From positions 1 to 59,816 of the forward strand of contig NZ_BCQI01000018.1 of assembly GCF_001544355.1 (NCBI RefSeq): a stretch of 59,816 nucleotides of DNA, written 5' to 3'. Of this stretch, positions 26,854-35,513 are shown piece after piece. The translations under genes and the position numbers were made by a program. Under the pieces are notes generated by a model. That model did not search any database and was not told the DNA's origin. It saw only the letters and a program-made list of their open reading frames with translations. Source of the DNA: Alicyclobacillus acidiphilus NBRC 100859 (GTDB lineage Bacteria; Bacillota; Bacilli; Alicyclobacillales; Alicyclobacillaceae). How positions within the stretch are numbered: the stretch's first letter is position 1; each line of letters begins with the position of its first letter.

Positions 26854-27261
26854 ATGGACGGGTACAGGTTCAATCACGAGCTGCGCGTGCGCTGGTCCGA
26901 GGTGGACGGGCAGCTGATTGTATACAACGCCAACTATCTCGCGTATCTCGATCTCGCCTACTCCGAATATCTGCGACGCGAACTGAAGCTGGTCGAGGGC
27001 GTGCCGCCCACCGTGATCGTGAAATCGACGCTTGAGTTCAAGTCGCCGGCGAAATTCGACGACGTGCTGCAGATCTGGGTGAGAACGGTCCGCATCGGCA
27101 CGAAGAGTTTCACCGTCGAGTTCTGTATCACGCGGGACGGGGAAGTCATCTTCGAGGCTGAGACGATTTACGTATACATCAATCCTGACGGCACGTCCGC
27201 GCCGTTGCCGGACAAGTGGCGACAGGTGCTCGAGTCGTACGAACGGAGGGAACATCAGTGA
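26854..27261 (+). CDS. Hot-dog acyl-CoA thioesterase (YbgC/FadM-like)
   Basis: A 135-residue 4HBT thioesterase. RWSEVDGQLIVYNANYLAYL near residue 12 matches the YbgC active-site segment, with the catalytic Asp in EVDG. The ending is a typical IYVYINP strand. It should release acyl groups from CoA. ATG 26854 lacks a strong ribosome site; TTG 26836 is an alternative. It lies 29 bases after the FabL-like gene and its stop overlaps the next start (GTGA). In this cluster it might recycle CoA from stalled or wrong starter units. Confidence 0.85.
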   Translation: MDGYRFNHELRVRWSEVDGQLIVYNANYLAYLDLAYSEYLRRELKLVEGVPPTVIVKSTLEFKSPAKFDDVLQIWVRTVRIGTKSFTVEFCITRDGEVIFEAETIYVYINPDGTSAPLPDKWRQVLESYERREHQ

Positions 27262-28022
27262 GATTTGCAGGCAAGGTTGCCGTGGTAACGGGCGGCGCTG
27301 GCGGCATCGGCCGGGCGAGCGCGCGTTTGCTGGCTGAGCAAGGGGCGAAGGTCGTCGTGGGAGATCTCAATCAGGCCGCGGGGGAAGCCGTCGCAAGCGA
27401 CATTCGGGCCGCTGGCGGAGAGGCCGCCTTCGCTCCGGTCGACGTGGCGGACTATGAGAGCGTCGCGAGGCTCGTTCAGACGGCTGTCGAAACGTACGGC
27501 GGGATCGACATCATGTTCAACAACGCCGGCATCTTTGGCGACGGAAGTCAAAACGTGATCGATATGCCGATTGAGGCGTATCACCGCATGATTGCTATCA
27601 ACCAGCACGGCGTCTATTACGGGATTAAGGCCGCCGCTGAACAGATGCGTGCGCAAGGGCGCCCTGGCGTCATCATCAATACCGCGTCCATTTACGCGTA
27701 CATCGCCGATAAGAACCAGTTTCCTTATCACGCGAGCAAGGCGGCCGTGATCGGCATGACGAAGGCGGCTGCCCTGGAACTGGCCAGGTACGACATTCGG
27801 GTGGTGGCGATTGCGCCGGGGATGATCGACACTGGCTTGGTGGATCAGTGGCGGCAGGACGAGCGCGTCTGGAACACCATCCAGAAGGCGCACATGCGGC
27901 GCAAACTGGGTACGGCGGATCAGGTCGCGCAAGTGGTCGCGTTCTTGGCGAGCGACGAAGCGTCGTTCGTGAATGGACACGCTTATTTCGTCGACGATGG
28001 CGCCGCGTCGTTCAAGCGGTGA
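27258..28022 (+). CDS. Classical SDR oxidoreductase (FabG-like)
   Basis: A 254-residue short-chain dehydrogenase. It shows TGGAGGIGRASA near residue 12, NNAGIFG, a serine in NTASIYAY and the classical Tyr-x3-Lys site (YHASKAAV). The C-terminus YFVDDGAASF is usual for FabG-like proteins. GTG 27258 follows GGAGGG and overlaps the thioesterase stop. It could reduce a beta-keto group, or oxidise a ring hydroxyl in the proposed alicyclic pathway; sequence alone cannot decide. A terminator follows. Confidence 0.88.
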   Translation: MRFAGKVAVVTGGAGGIGRASARLLAEQGAKVVVGDLNQAAGEAVASDIRAAGGEAAFAPVDVADYESVARLVQTAVETYGGIDIMFNNAGIFGDGSQNVIDMPIEAYHRMIAINQHGVYYGIKAAAEQMRAQGRPGVIINTASIYAYIADKNQFPYHASKAAVIGMTKAAALELARYDIRVVAIAPGMIDTGLVDQWRQDERVWNTIQKAHMRRKLGTADQVAQVVAFLASDEASFVNGHAYFVDDGAASFKR

Positions 28023-28045
28023 ATTCAAGCGGCGAATACGACAAC

Positions 28046-28086
28046 GGCTGGGTTTCCCCCTCATCAAAGGGGACCCAGCCTTTCTT
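28046..28086 (+). terminator. Rho-independent terminator
   Basis: GGCTGGGT...CCCC pairs with GGGG.ACCCAGCC, giving a long stem that ends in TTTCTT. It closes the FabL-thioesterase-FabG operon; on the other strand it may also stop the DAHP synthase operon. Confidence 0.75.
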
Positions 28087-28154
28087 ATGTTCCAGTCCGC
28101 CTGTTCCGGTCCGCCGTTCAATCACGGCCAACGGCGGCGCTCCGGCCCTGATGG

Positions 28155-29183
28155 TTACACGTGCATCAGCACGTGGTCTTTCTCGCTGCCCGACAAGGCG
28201 TCCGAGATGAGGTTGACTTCGCGAACCATTTGGCCGAATTCGGCGAAGTCGATGGTCTGATCCGCATCGGACAAGGCTTTGGCCGGATTCGGATGGATCT
28301 CAACGATCACGCCGTGCGCGCCGGCGGCGATGCCAGCCCGGGCCATGGGACGGACGAACGCCGCTTTGCCGACGCCGTGCGATGGATCGACCACAATCGG
28401 CAGGTGCGACAAGTGCTTGACGACCGGTACCGCATTCAGGTCCATCGTGTTGCGCGTCGCTTTCTCGTACGTGCGAATGCCGCGCTCGCACAGGATGACG
28501 TTCGGATTGCCTTGCGCCAGGATGTACTCGGCAGACATCAGCCACTCTTCGACCGTTCCAGAGAGCCCGCGCTTCAACATGACCGGTTTCATCGACTTGC
28601 CAGCTTCGCGGAGCAGCGGGTAGTTTTGCATGTTGCGCGCGCCGATTTGCAGAATGTCGACGTACTCGGCAACGAGCGCCACCTTGTCTGGCTCCATGAC
28701 TTCCGAGATGATGGGGAGTCCTGTCTTCTCGCGCGCGATGGCCATCATCTTCAGGCCCTCTTCGCCATGTCCCTGGAACGAGTACGGGCTGGAGCGCGGT
28801 TTGAACGCGCCGCCGCGGAGCAGGTGACCTCCGAGGCGTTTGACAGCTTGTGCGATCTCGACAATCCCCTCGACCGACTCGACAGAACACGGGCCAGCCA
28901 TGATGGTCGGCGTTTGCCCGCCGATGATGTGGCCGCGAATGTCAATCACGGTATCTTCGGGATGAAATTCGCGGCTGGCCAGTGGATACGGGCTCTTGAT
29001 GGGCACGACCTGGACGACGCTCGGCATGGATGCGAGCTTTTCTGTGAGGGCAGCGTGATTTCCAGGGACGACGACGGTTGTCGGGCCGGCCGGATACGGC
29101 GTCGCACCGGCTTCCAATACGGTGTCCAACACGTGTTTCTTCTGGGCGTCCGTGACTTGTTGATTGAGAATGATGACCATCAT
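28155..29183 (-). CDS. DAHP synthase, type I-beta (AroF/AroG-like)
   Basis: A 342-residue 3-deoxy-7-phosphoheptulonate synthase that condenses PEP with erythrose 4-phosphate, the entry to the shikimate pathway. The N-terminal ~75 residues form a ferredoxin-like regulatory domain as in Thermotoga-type enzymes. The barrel carries AGPCSVES, RGGAFKPRSSPYSFQG, QIGARNMQNYPLL and VDPSHGVGKA. The ATG overlaps the stop of the acyl-CoA dehydrogenase before it (ATGA), so the two are co-translated. No other aromatic-biosynthesis gene is nearby. This supports a dedicated supply of shikimate to the lipid cluster. Confidence 0.93.
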   Translation of the reverse strand: MMVIILNQQVTDAQKKHVLDTVLEAGATPYPAGPTTVVVPGNHAALTEKLASMPSVVQVVPIKSPYPLASREFHPEDTVIDIRGHIIGGQTPTIMAGPCSVESVEGIVEIAQAVKRLGGHLLRGGAFKPRSSPYSFQGHGEEGLKMMAIAREKTGLPIISEVMEPDKVALVAEYVDILQIGARNMQNYPLLREAGKSMKPVMLKRGLSGTVEEWLMSAEYILAQGNPNVILCERGIRTYEKATRNTMDLNAVPVVKHLSHLPIVVDPSHGVGKAAFVRPMARAGIAAGAHGVIVEIHPNPAKALSDADQTIDFAEFGQMVREVNLISDALSGSEKDHVLMHV

Positions 29184-30334
29184 GCTTGGCTCCTTTCGCG
29201 TCCTGCGCGGTCGAGTACGTCTCGGGCTATCACCATTTTTTGAATCTCCGCGGTACCTTCTTCAAATCGCTGCATGCGCGCGTCCCGGTAAATCCGCTCG
29301 ATCTCGCTGCTCTTAAAGTAACCGGGTCCGCCGTGGATCTGGAGCGCTTTGTCTGTGACGCGCTGCAGCATCTCGGTGCCGAACAACTTGGCCATGGCGG
29401 CTTCCGTCGTGATCGGCAAACCAGCGTCGAATTTGTCGGCTGCGTAGAGAACGAGCTGCTTGGCTGCTTGGATGTCTGTCGCCATCTCGGCGAGCCACAT
29501 CTGAATGGTCTGCCGCTTGGCGAGCGGCTGGCCGAAAGTCACACGCTCCAGCGCGTGGTTCGCGGCCAGTTCGAGCGCGCGGCCGGCCGCGCCGACGCAC
29601 GTCATCCCGATGGCTGTTCGCGACGGGTCCAAAAAGCCGCGGAATGCGACTTCGAGGCCGTCCCCTTCGCCGCCGAGGCGATTGGCCGCGGGCACGCGGC
29701 AATCGGTCAACCTCAGGTGGCCGTGCGCGGTACCAGTGACACCCATCGCAGGCGGCATCAACTCGATGTCAAGGCCTGGGGCATCGCGCGGCACCAGCAG
29801 CGCGAGCGTCCCTTCGCTACCTGTCGAACCTTCGAGCCGGCAGAAGAGGAGAAAGAAATCGGCGACGTCGCTGAAGATGATCATCCATTTCTCGCCGTTC
29901 ACCAGGTATTCGTCGCCGACGCGCCGGGCCGTCGTCTTGATGTCGGCGCCAGAGCCGGAGTGAGGCTCGGTCAGCGTGAAGGTGACCTTGTGCTCCCCGC
30001 GAATGAACGGCAGGACGAACGTTTCCCGCTGTTCGGGCGTCGCTTTGCCGTCGATGGAGCGCCACAAACTGTTCATCACGTGGACGATGACGCGCATCGA
30101 TCCATGCATTCCGGCGAATTGCTCCAGCAACAGCAAGTACTCGCGAAACGACAGGCCAACGCCGCCATAGTCGCGCGGCGCCGCCAAACGCAGGTACCCT
30201 CGTTCGTTCAACTCCTGCCAAATCGCAGCCGGGACAGCGCCGGATTCCTCAATCCGCTTTGCCCAGACCGACGCGGGGCCGCGGACATACGACTTGACGT
30301 CCTCCATCCATTCGTCGAAGGTGCGGTCCTTCAC
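29180..30334 (-). CDS. Acyl-CoA dehydrogenase (1)
   Basis: A 384-residue FAD enzyme of the acyl-CoA dehydrogenase fold. TFTLTEPHSGSGAD is the flavin/substrate loop, FGQPLAKRQTIQ lies on the C-terminal helix bundle, and IYRDARMQRFEEGTAEIQ carries the expected catalytic Glu before Gly-Thr. GTG 30334 is chosen because GGGAGG lies seven bases upstream; ATG 30340 would be only one base from that site. It forms a minus-strand operon with an upstream acyl ligase and the downstream DAHP synthase. A role on cyclohexane or cyclohexene-carboxyl-CoA is inferred. Confidence 0.88.
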   Translation of the reverse strand: MKDRTFDEWMEDVKSYVRGPASVWAKRIEESGAVPAAIWQELNERGYLRLAAPRDYGGVGLSFREYLLLLEQFAGMHGSMRVIVHVMNSLWRSIDGKATPEQRETFVLPFIRGEHKVTFTLTEPHSGSGADIKTTARRVGDEYLVNGEKWMIIFSDVADFFLLFCRLEGSTGSEGTLALLVPRDAPGLDIELMPPAMGVTGTAHGHLRLTDCRVPAANRLGGEGDGLEVAFRGFLDPSRTAIGMTCVGAAGRALELAANHALERVTFGQPLAKRQTIQMWLAEMATDIQAAKQLVLYAADKFDAGLPITTEAAMAKLFGTEMLQRVTDKALQIHGGPGYFKSSEIERIYRDARMQRFEEGTAEIQKMVIARDVLDRAGRERSQA

Positions 30335-30358
30335 GGACATTCCTCCCAATTCATTCAC

Positions 30359-31975
30359 TCACTTGCTTCGCGGCTCGATTTTGCCTTCTCGCGTCAACTT
30401 TTCCGTAACGTCGTTGCGCAGCACGTATTTTTGAATCTTGCCGCTCGCGGTGCGGGGCATCTCATCGATGATCTCCAAGCGTTCCGGCCAGTAGATCTTC
30501 GCCATCTGATGCGAACCCAGGAAGTCGGTCACTTCCGATAGATCGAGCGACGCGTATCCTTCGTTCAGGACAACGTAGGCGCAGGCGCGTTCGCCCAGCC
30601 TGTCGTCCGGCATCGCGACGACCGCGACGTCCGCCACCGCCGGATGCTGATACAGCAGATTTTCGATCTCGACGACCGGAATTTTCTCGCCGCCGCGATT
30701 GACGACGTCCTTCTTGCGGCCGGTGATTCGCAGATACCCATCTTCGTCGATCACGGCGAGATCGCCCGTGTCGAAGAAGCCGTCTGGCGTGAATCCAGCC
30801 TCAAACCACTCGTGGTGGTGCAAGTACGTCGCGAACATGGCCGGCGTCCGGATTTGATAATTGCCTTCTTGGCCCGGCGGCAATACGTTGCCATCGTCGT
30901 CCACAACGCGGATCTGCATGCCGTCGATGGCGCGGCCATCCGTGCCCCACAATTTTTCCACCGGATCGCCCGGTCGGCCCACGGTCACCAAACAACCCTC
31001 GGTCGATCCCCACGCGCCGACGATGCTGCAACCCAGCTTTTCGCGCGCCGTCTGTGCCAATTGCCGAGGAATCGCGGCGCCAGTCGCGATGAACAGCCGC
31101 AGTCCGCGCGGAGGTCGTTCGCACTTCGACAGGTCGGAGAGAAACGGCATCGCGGCCTGAACGAAGGTGGCACCGTGCGTCTCGATGGCGTCGCGCGCCC
31201 TGTCGACATTCCAAATCGCTTGGTAGACGCCGCAGCCGCCGATATAGAACGACACGAGCATGCCGTAGAGGAACCCGGTCTGATGGGCGAGCGGCGAAGG
31301 CACCCAAATGTTGTCGTCCTCCGTCAGCCCAAGCGTCGTCGTGTGCGCCTGCAAGGCGTTCGACAGGCTCTGGTGGGTATGGAGCACACCTTTCGGCTCA
31401 CCCGTCGTGCCTGAGGTGTACAGGAGCTGCGAATAGCTGTCCGCCGTCGCGCGCCGTCCGCGCAAGACGTCCATGGCCTGGCTGTCGGCCAACGCCGTTT
31501 CCGGCGCAATCAGTCCGCCGAGCGTGTTCACGGTTGGATCGACCGTGCGGCTGTCGATCACGACGACGTGTTCAATTCCCTGCACTTCGGCCTGAACTTG
31601 GTCCGCGAGGACGCGATAGTCGAAGCGGCGGAACTCATCTGGAATGACGAGCAGACGGCTGCCGGAGGATTGCATGATAAATTTCACTTCGCGTTCGCGA
31701 AGCGACGGCAGCAAGGGGCATGGCACAGCGCCAATTCGCCACAATGCCACGGTCAGGACGATGAACGGCCAACCGCTCGGCAACTGATACGCAACGGCTT
31801 CGCCTGGTTGGACCCCGAGGTCCAGCAGGCCGAGCGCGCAGCGATTGGCGAGGCGATCCAATTCGCCGTATGTGAGTGTCGTCGTGGTGGTCTCACCGAG
31901 ATCGACGACAGCGAGTTTATGCGTATGCTGCCGGATAGCTTCATCGAGTTTGTCTAGAAAGAGCGGAGAAGACAT
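30359..31975 (-). CDS. AMP-forming acyl/aryl-CoA ligase (1)
   Basis: A 538-residue member of the ANL adenylating family. The P-loop is YTSGTTGEPKGVLHTH (near residue 190), the A5 motif GAWGSTEG, the A7/A8 region FDTGDLAVIDEDGYLRITGR with KKDVVNRGG, and the catalytic Lys lies in RTASGKIQKY near the end. It resembles benzoate/dihydroxybenzoate and cyclohexanecarboxylate ligases more than long-chain FadD, judged by eye. ATG 31975 follows AAGGAAGG. It is transcribed away from the FadH-like gene and shares FapR-like sites with it. It may activate shikimate or an alicyclic acid. Confidence 0.87.
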   Translation of the reverse strand: MSSPLFLDKLDEAIRQHTHKLAVVDLGETTTTTLTYGELDRLANRCALGLLDLGVQPGEAVAYQLPSGWPFIVLTVALWRIGAVPCPLLPSLREREVKFIMQSSGSRLLVIPDEFRRFDYRVLADQVQAEVQGIEHVVVIDSRTVDPTVNTLGGLIAPETALADSQAMDVLRGRRATADSYSQLLYTSGTTGEPKGVLHTHQSLSNALQAHTTTLGLTEDDNIWVPSPLAHQTGFLYGMLVSFYIGGCGVYQAIWNVDRARDAIETHGATFVQAAMPFLSDLSKCERPPRGLRLFIATGAAIPRQLAQTAREKLGCSIVGAWGSTEGCLVTVGRPGDPVEKLWGTDGRAIDGMQIRVVDDDGNVLPPGQEGNYQIRTPAMFATYLHHHEWFEAGFTPDGFFDTGDLAVIDEDGYLRITGRKKDVVNRGGEKIPVVEIENLLYQHPAVADVAVVAMPDDRLGERACAYVVLNEGYASLDLSEVTDFLGSHQMAKIYWPERLEIIDEMPRTASGKIQKYVLRNDVTEKLTREGKIEPRSK

Positions 31976-31997
31976 GGCCGCCTTCCTTTCATTCCGT

Positions 31998-32076
31998 TTT
32001 TCATACCTGGTCATATAAGCATTCTAACGGGGGTTGTCGACGAATTCAATACCAGGTGTTAATATCAGATTATAAT
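31998..32076. promoter_or_regulatory. Divergent promoter region with two FapR-like boxes (sites 2 and 3)
   Basis: Site 2 (32003-32016, ATACCTGGTCATAT) overlaps a minus-strand -10-like TATATG that lies 17 bases after TCGACA. Site 3 (32048-32064) reads TTAACACCTGGTATTGA on the minus strand, matching about 13 of 17 positions of the FapR box. It covers the -35 region of a plus-strand promoter whose -10 is TATAAT at 32071-32076. Placement over both promoters suggests repression of both operons. Confidence 0.55.
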
Positions 32077-32133
32077 TTTGCCTCGAGAATATGTCTCCCA
32101 GCTTTTTCGAGAGATTGAAAGGAGAACCTCGCA

Positions 32134-34182
32134 GTGGCCGCAACGTCATTACATAGTCGTCCTCGACAGTACCCGGCGTTAGGGAAACCAGGGCGTATTG
32201 GAACGTTGAATTTGCCGCATCGCATGATCATGGGATCGATGCATATGGGTTTGGAAGGGCGCAGAGACAAGCTGCAGCAACTCGCTGAGTTCTATCGAGC
32301 CCGTGCGCGCGGCATGGCGGCGCTCATCATCACCGGCGGTGCGGCTGTGGTGCAGGAAGGCGGCGCGGACGAGATGTTCGTGTTGACGAACGACGACGAC
32401 TGCCGCATGCTCGCCGAGTTGGCCGCTGCCGTCCACGAAGTCGGCGGCAGAATCGCGCTTCAGTTGTTCCATTCGGGGCGCTACGCCGTGTCGAGTGAAA
32501 TTGGCATGCAGCCAGTCGCACCCAGCGCGATCCCGTCCAGGTTGACGCGCGAGACGCCGCGAGCCTTGACCACGGATGAGGTGGAAGCGACGATTGAGGC
32601 TTTTGGCGAGGGGGCTCTTCGGGCGAAGGAACTGGGGTTCGACGCCGTGGAAGTGATGGGTTCCGAAGGATATCTGCTCAACCAGTTTCTCTCGCCGTTG
32701 ACGAACCAGCGCGACGACCAATACGGTGGCGATTTCCCCCGGCGAATGCGGGCTTCGCTGGACGTCGTCCAGGCCATCCGCAAGCATGCGGGCGACGATT
32801 ACCCAGTCATCTTCCGGATGTCTGGCGCCGATTTGATGCCAGGCAGCACGACGATGGAGGAGACATTGGCGTATGCGCAGGCGTTGGAAAGGGCAGGCGT
32901 CGACGCGCTCAACATCGGGATCGGATGGCACGAGTCGCGGGTCCCCACGGTGCAGCAGGTGGTGCCGCGCGGGGGATTTACGGCCATTGCCGGCAAGATT
33001 CGCGAAGCCGTAAAGGTTCCCGTGATTGGTGCGAACCGCCTGAACGTTCCGGAAGTCGCCGAACGGGCTGTCGCCGAAGGCTATCTCGATTTCGTCGCGC
33101 CCGCCCGGCCATGGCTGGCCGATGCGGAGTACGGAAAGAAAATTTTGGCTGGCGATCGCGCCGCGCTGAACGTCTGCATCGCGTGCAATCAGTCTTGTCT
33201 GGATCACACCTTGGTGCAGCCGCACCTTCCTGTCAGTTGTCTGGTCAACCCACAGGCCGGGCAAGAACTGCTGTGGCCAATCGCGAAGGCTTCGACTTCT
33301 CGGCGGGTGGCCGTGGTTGGCGGCGGTCCAGCAGGGCTGGAAGCGGCCGTGACAGCCGCGCGACGGGGCCACAAGGTGGTATTGTTTGAACGTTCGGCGA
33401 GTCTTGGCGGACAATTTCGGATGGCTGGAAAAATTCCAGGGAAGTACGAATTCTACGAAACGATTCGGTACTATACTGAAATGCTTGAACGGCTCGAAGT
33501 GACTGTTACAATGCAGACAGAACCTTCGCTTGAGGAACTGGCTGATTTCGACGACGTCATCGTGGCGACGGGCGTTGTCCCGCGCATTCCGGATCTTCCC
33601 GGCATCGATTTGCCGCACGTCGCCACGTATGCGCAGATCCTTCAGGGAGAAGTCGCCGTCGGACGGAAGATCGCCATCATCGGCGCTGGCGGCATTGGCT
33701 GCGATGTGTCGACGTACCTGGCCGAAAGCAGTCACGCGACGCCAGACGCGGTTGGCTATTTCCGATCCCAATCGCTCCCCGAACCTGCCCCGCTCAGCCG
33801 CGACATTACCGTCCTGGCCCGCAGCGACAAGTACGGCAATGGCATTGGTCGGAGCACGCGTTGGGTCGTCAAGCAGGAAATGAGCCGATTGGGTGTGCGC
33901 GTGATGACCGACGTGCAGTTCGTGCAAATCGTCCCTGACGGCGTTCGTGTCGAAGTGGCGGGGGAGCAGAAGACAATCGAAGCAGATCAGGTCATTCTCT
34001 GCGCAGGGCAGGAACGTGCGCCGTTGTTCTCGGACGCGGACGCGTCGGCTTCGGACAATCTGTCCGAGGCTTTGGCCGGACGAGCCCGCGTGCACATCGT
34101 GGGAGGGGCTCGGGAAAGTCGGGGCATCAACGCGGCGCGGGCCATTCGCGAGGCGTTCGAAGCGGCGTATCGGATCGATTGA
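32134..34182 (+). CDS. FadH-like 2,4-dienoyl-CoA reductase (OYE/NADH:flavin oxidoreductase family)
   Basis: A 682-residue iron-sulfur flavoenzyme. Residues ~20-340 form an FMN barrel of the old-yellow-enzyme type (LFHSGRYA, VEVMGSEGYLLNQFLSPLTN). A [4Fe-4S] motif CIACNQSCLDH plus a distal Cys follows near residue 350. The C-terminal half binds FAD and NAD(P) (VAVVGGGPAGLEAA). This layout equals E. coli FadH and related dienoyl reductases. GTG 32134 follows AAAGGAGA. It heads the large plus-strand operon. In the proposed pathway it would reduce cyclohexadiene-carboxyl-CoA intermediates; family members also act in ordinary beta-oxidation. Confidence 0.88.
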   Translation: MAATSLHSRPRQYPALGKPGRIGTLNLPHRMIMGSMHMGLEGRRDKLQQLAEFYRARARGMAALIITGGAAVVQEGGADEMFVLTNDDDCRMLAELAAAVHEVGGRIALQLFHSGRYAVSSEIGMQPVAPSAIPSRLTRETPRALTTDEVEATIEAFGEGALRAKELGFDAVEVMGSEGYLLNQFLSPLTNQRDDQYGGDFPRRMRASLDVVQAIRKHAGDDYPVIFRMSGADLMPGSTTMEETLAYAQALERAGVDALNIGIGWHESRVPTVQQVVPRGGFTAIAGKIREAVKVPVIGANRLNVPEVAERAVAEGYLDFVAPARPWLADAEYGKKILAGDRAALNVCIACNQSCLDHTLVQPHLPVSCLVNPQAGQELLWPIAKASTSRRVAVVGGGPAGLEAAVTAARRGHKVVLFERSASLGGQFRMAGKIPGKYEFYETIRYYTEMLERLEVTVTMQTEPSLEELADFDDVIVATGVVPRIPDLPGIDLPHVATYAQILQGEVAVGRKIAIIGAGGIGCDVSTYLAESSHATPDAVGYFRSQSLPEPAPLSRDITVLARSDKYGNGIGRSTRWVVKQEMSRLGVRVMTDVQFVQIVPDGVRVEVAGEQKTIEADQVILCAGQERAPLFSDADASASDNLSEALAGRARVHIVGGARESRGINAARAIREAFEAAYRID

Positions 34183-34271
34183 GCCAGGGCCAGGGACAGA
34201 GTCAGCGATGGACGCGGATCGCACAGGCATCGGCGTCTTCATACATAATTGTTCGAGAGGGGTTTGGACAG

Positions 34272-35048
34272 GTGTTACTTGAAGGAAAAAAGGCGTTTGT
34301 CACCGGCAGCAGCCGAGGGATTGGGCGGGCGATTGCCATCGCCATGGCCAAGCAGGGTGCGGACGTGGTGATTCACTATCGCAGGGAACCTGACGAAGCT
34401 GAGGCAACTGCGGCAGTCGTTCGCCAGTTGGGGCGCGAGGCAATCGTCGTCAAGGCGGAATTGGAGAGTCAGGAGGAGTTGAACGCGGCGTTCGACGTGA
34501 TCGAACAGACGTGGGGCAGGCTGGACGCGTTCGTCGCAAACGCGGCGGCCAGCGCCTTCAAGCCCATCGAAGCGCTGAAAGACTACCATCTCGATCGCAC
34601 CTACAAAGTGGTCCTCCACAGTTTCGTGTTCGCCGCGCAGCGATGCCTGCCTCTGATGGAAGGCCGAGGCGGCCGCATCATCGCCATGTCGAGCATGGGG
34701 AGCACGTTCACCTTGCCGCGGTATTCGACGCTCGGTTCCGCCAAGGCGGCGATGGAAGCGATGACACGCTATCTGGCCGCTGAATTTGGTCCCAAGGGCA
34801 TCACGGTCAACGCCATCAACCCCGGTGTGGTCGATACGGAGTCGGCCCGCTTTTACGGCGGCGACAACTACGACGACTATTGCCGGGACGTCATCGCTCA
34901 CACGCCGCTTGGCCGCCTCGCGACGCCGGAAGACGTCGCCGACACGGCCGTATTTCTGGCGAGCGACTTGTCCAGGTTCCTGACCGGCCAAGTGATTCGT
35001 GTCGACGGCGGCTTGACGCTGTCCACCGGGGGATTTGAAAGCTTTTAA
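34272..35048 (+). CDS. Second FabL-type enoyl reductase (SDR with Y-x6-K)
   Basis: A 258-residue SDR. TGSSRGIGRAIA lies near residue 11 and the active site is Tyr151-x6-Lys158 (YSTLGSAK), the same spacing and numbering I recall for Bacillus subtilis FabL. It is therefore expected to reduce an enoyl thioester with NADPH. GTG 34272 follows GAGAGGGG; a longer frame upstream has no ribosome site. It lies between the FadH-like gene and the ACP gene. Two such reductases within 8 kb suggest different substrates, for example a ring enoyl-CoA and a chain enoyl-ACP; that split is inference. Confidence 0.83.
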   Translation: MLLEGKKAFVTGSSRGIGRAIAIAMAKQGADVVIHYRREPDEAEATAAVVRQLGREAIVVKAELESQEELNAAFDVIEQTWGRLDAFVANAAASAFKPIEALKDYHLDRTYKVVLHSFVFAAQRCLPLMEGRGGRIIAMSSMGSTFTLPRYSTLGSAKAAMEAMTRYLAAEFGPKGITVNAINPGVVDTESARFYGGDNYDDYCRDVIAHTPLGRLATPEDVADTAVFLASDLSRFLTGQVIRVDGGLTLSTGGFESF

Positions 35049-35147
35049 AGCGTCGGCCCAGATTGCGCGACAGCCATCTGGCGAAAGCATCCGAGCGAAG
35101 AATTTGCTAGGATAGAGACTGGATGAATGTAAAGGAGAAGATTGTAC

Positions 35148-35405
35148 ATGGCAGAGGCGTTAAACAGAGAACAAATCGAAGAACGGGTCCGCAAAGTCGT
35201 GGTCAACCAGTTGCAGGTTGAACCGGCGGACGTCAAGTCGGAAAGCTTGTTCGTGGACGATCTCGGTGCCGACTCCCTGGATCTGACGGAATTGGCCGTC
35301 GCCTTCGAGGATGAGTTCGAGATTGAAATTCCTGAGGCTGATTTCGGCCAATTGTCCACTGTGGCTGGGGTCGTAGCTTATATCAGCGGACGCTTGGCTC
35401 AATGA
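35148..35405 (+). CDS. Acyl carrier protein (cluster-specific)
   Basis: An 85-residue ACP. The phosphopantetheine site is Ser43 in LGADSLDLTE, and the protein is acidic with four predicted helices. ATG 35148 is ten bases after AAAGGAG. It sits in an acyl-CoA-metabolism operon, not next to plsX/fabD/fabG as the housekeeping acpP does, so it is probably a second, specialised carrier. Two perfect hairpins follow it. It could carry the starter-derived chain elongated by the FabF encoded 10 kb away. Confidence 0.92.
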   Translation: MAEALNREQIEERVRKVVVNQLQVEPADVKSESLFVDDLGADSLDLTELAVAFEDEFEIEIPEADFGQLSTVAGVVAYISGRLAQ

Positions 35406-35410
35406 CTTGG

Positions 35411-35443
35411 ACGAACGGGCGCGCACTCGAGGCGCCCGTTCGT
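35411..35443 (+). terminator. Perfect 12-bp hairpin after the ACP gene
   Basis: ACGAACGGGCGC (35411-35422) pairs fully with GCGCCCGTTCGT (35432-35443). There is no T tract, so it is more likely a partial terminator or an mRNA 3'-end stabiliser that raises ACP expression over the genes downstream. Confidence 0.55.
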
Positions 35444-35455
35444 CGTAAAGAACGT

Positions 35456-35489
35456 GTCCGAAAAGTGCCGGTATCGACACTTTTCGGAC
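35456..35489 (+). promoter_or_regulatory. Second perfect hairpin before the acyl ligase
   Basis: GTCCGAAAAGTG (35456-35467) pairs with CACTTTTCGGAC (35478-35489) around a 10-base loop, ending 25 bases before the ligase start. It could be an RNA structure controlling ligase translation or an operator. Its partner is unknown. Confidence 0.5.
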
Positions 35490-35513
35490 AACCTCACAGA
35501 GGGGGTTGCCAGA

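Noticed and set aside
32179-34242. A 687-codon minus-strand frame
   Set aside because: It is antisense to the FadH-like flavoenzyme, whose cofactor motifs are clear on the plus strand.
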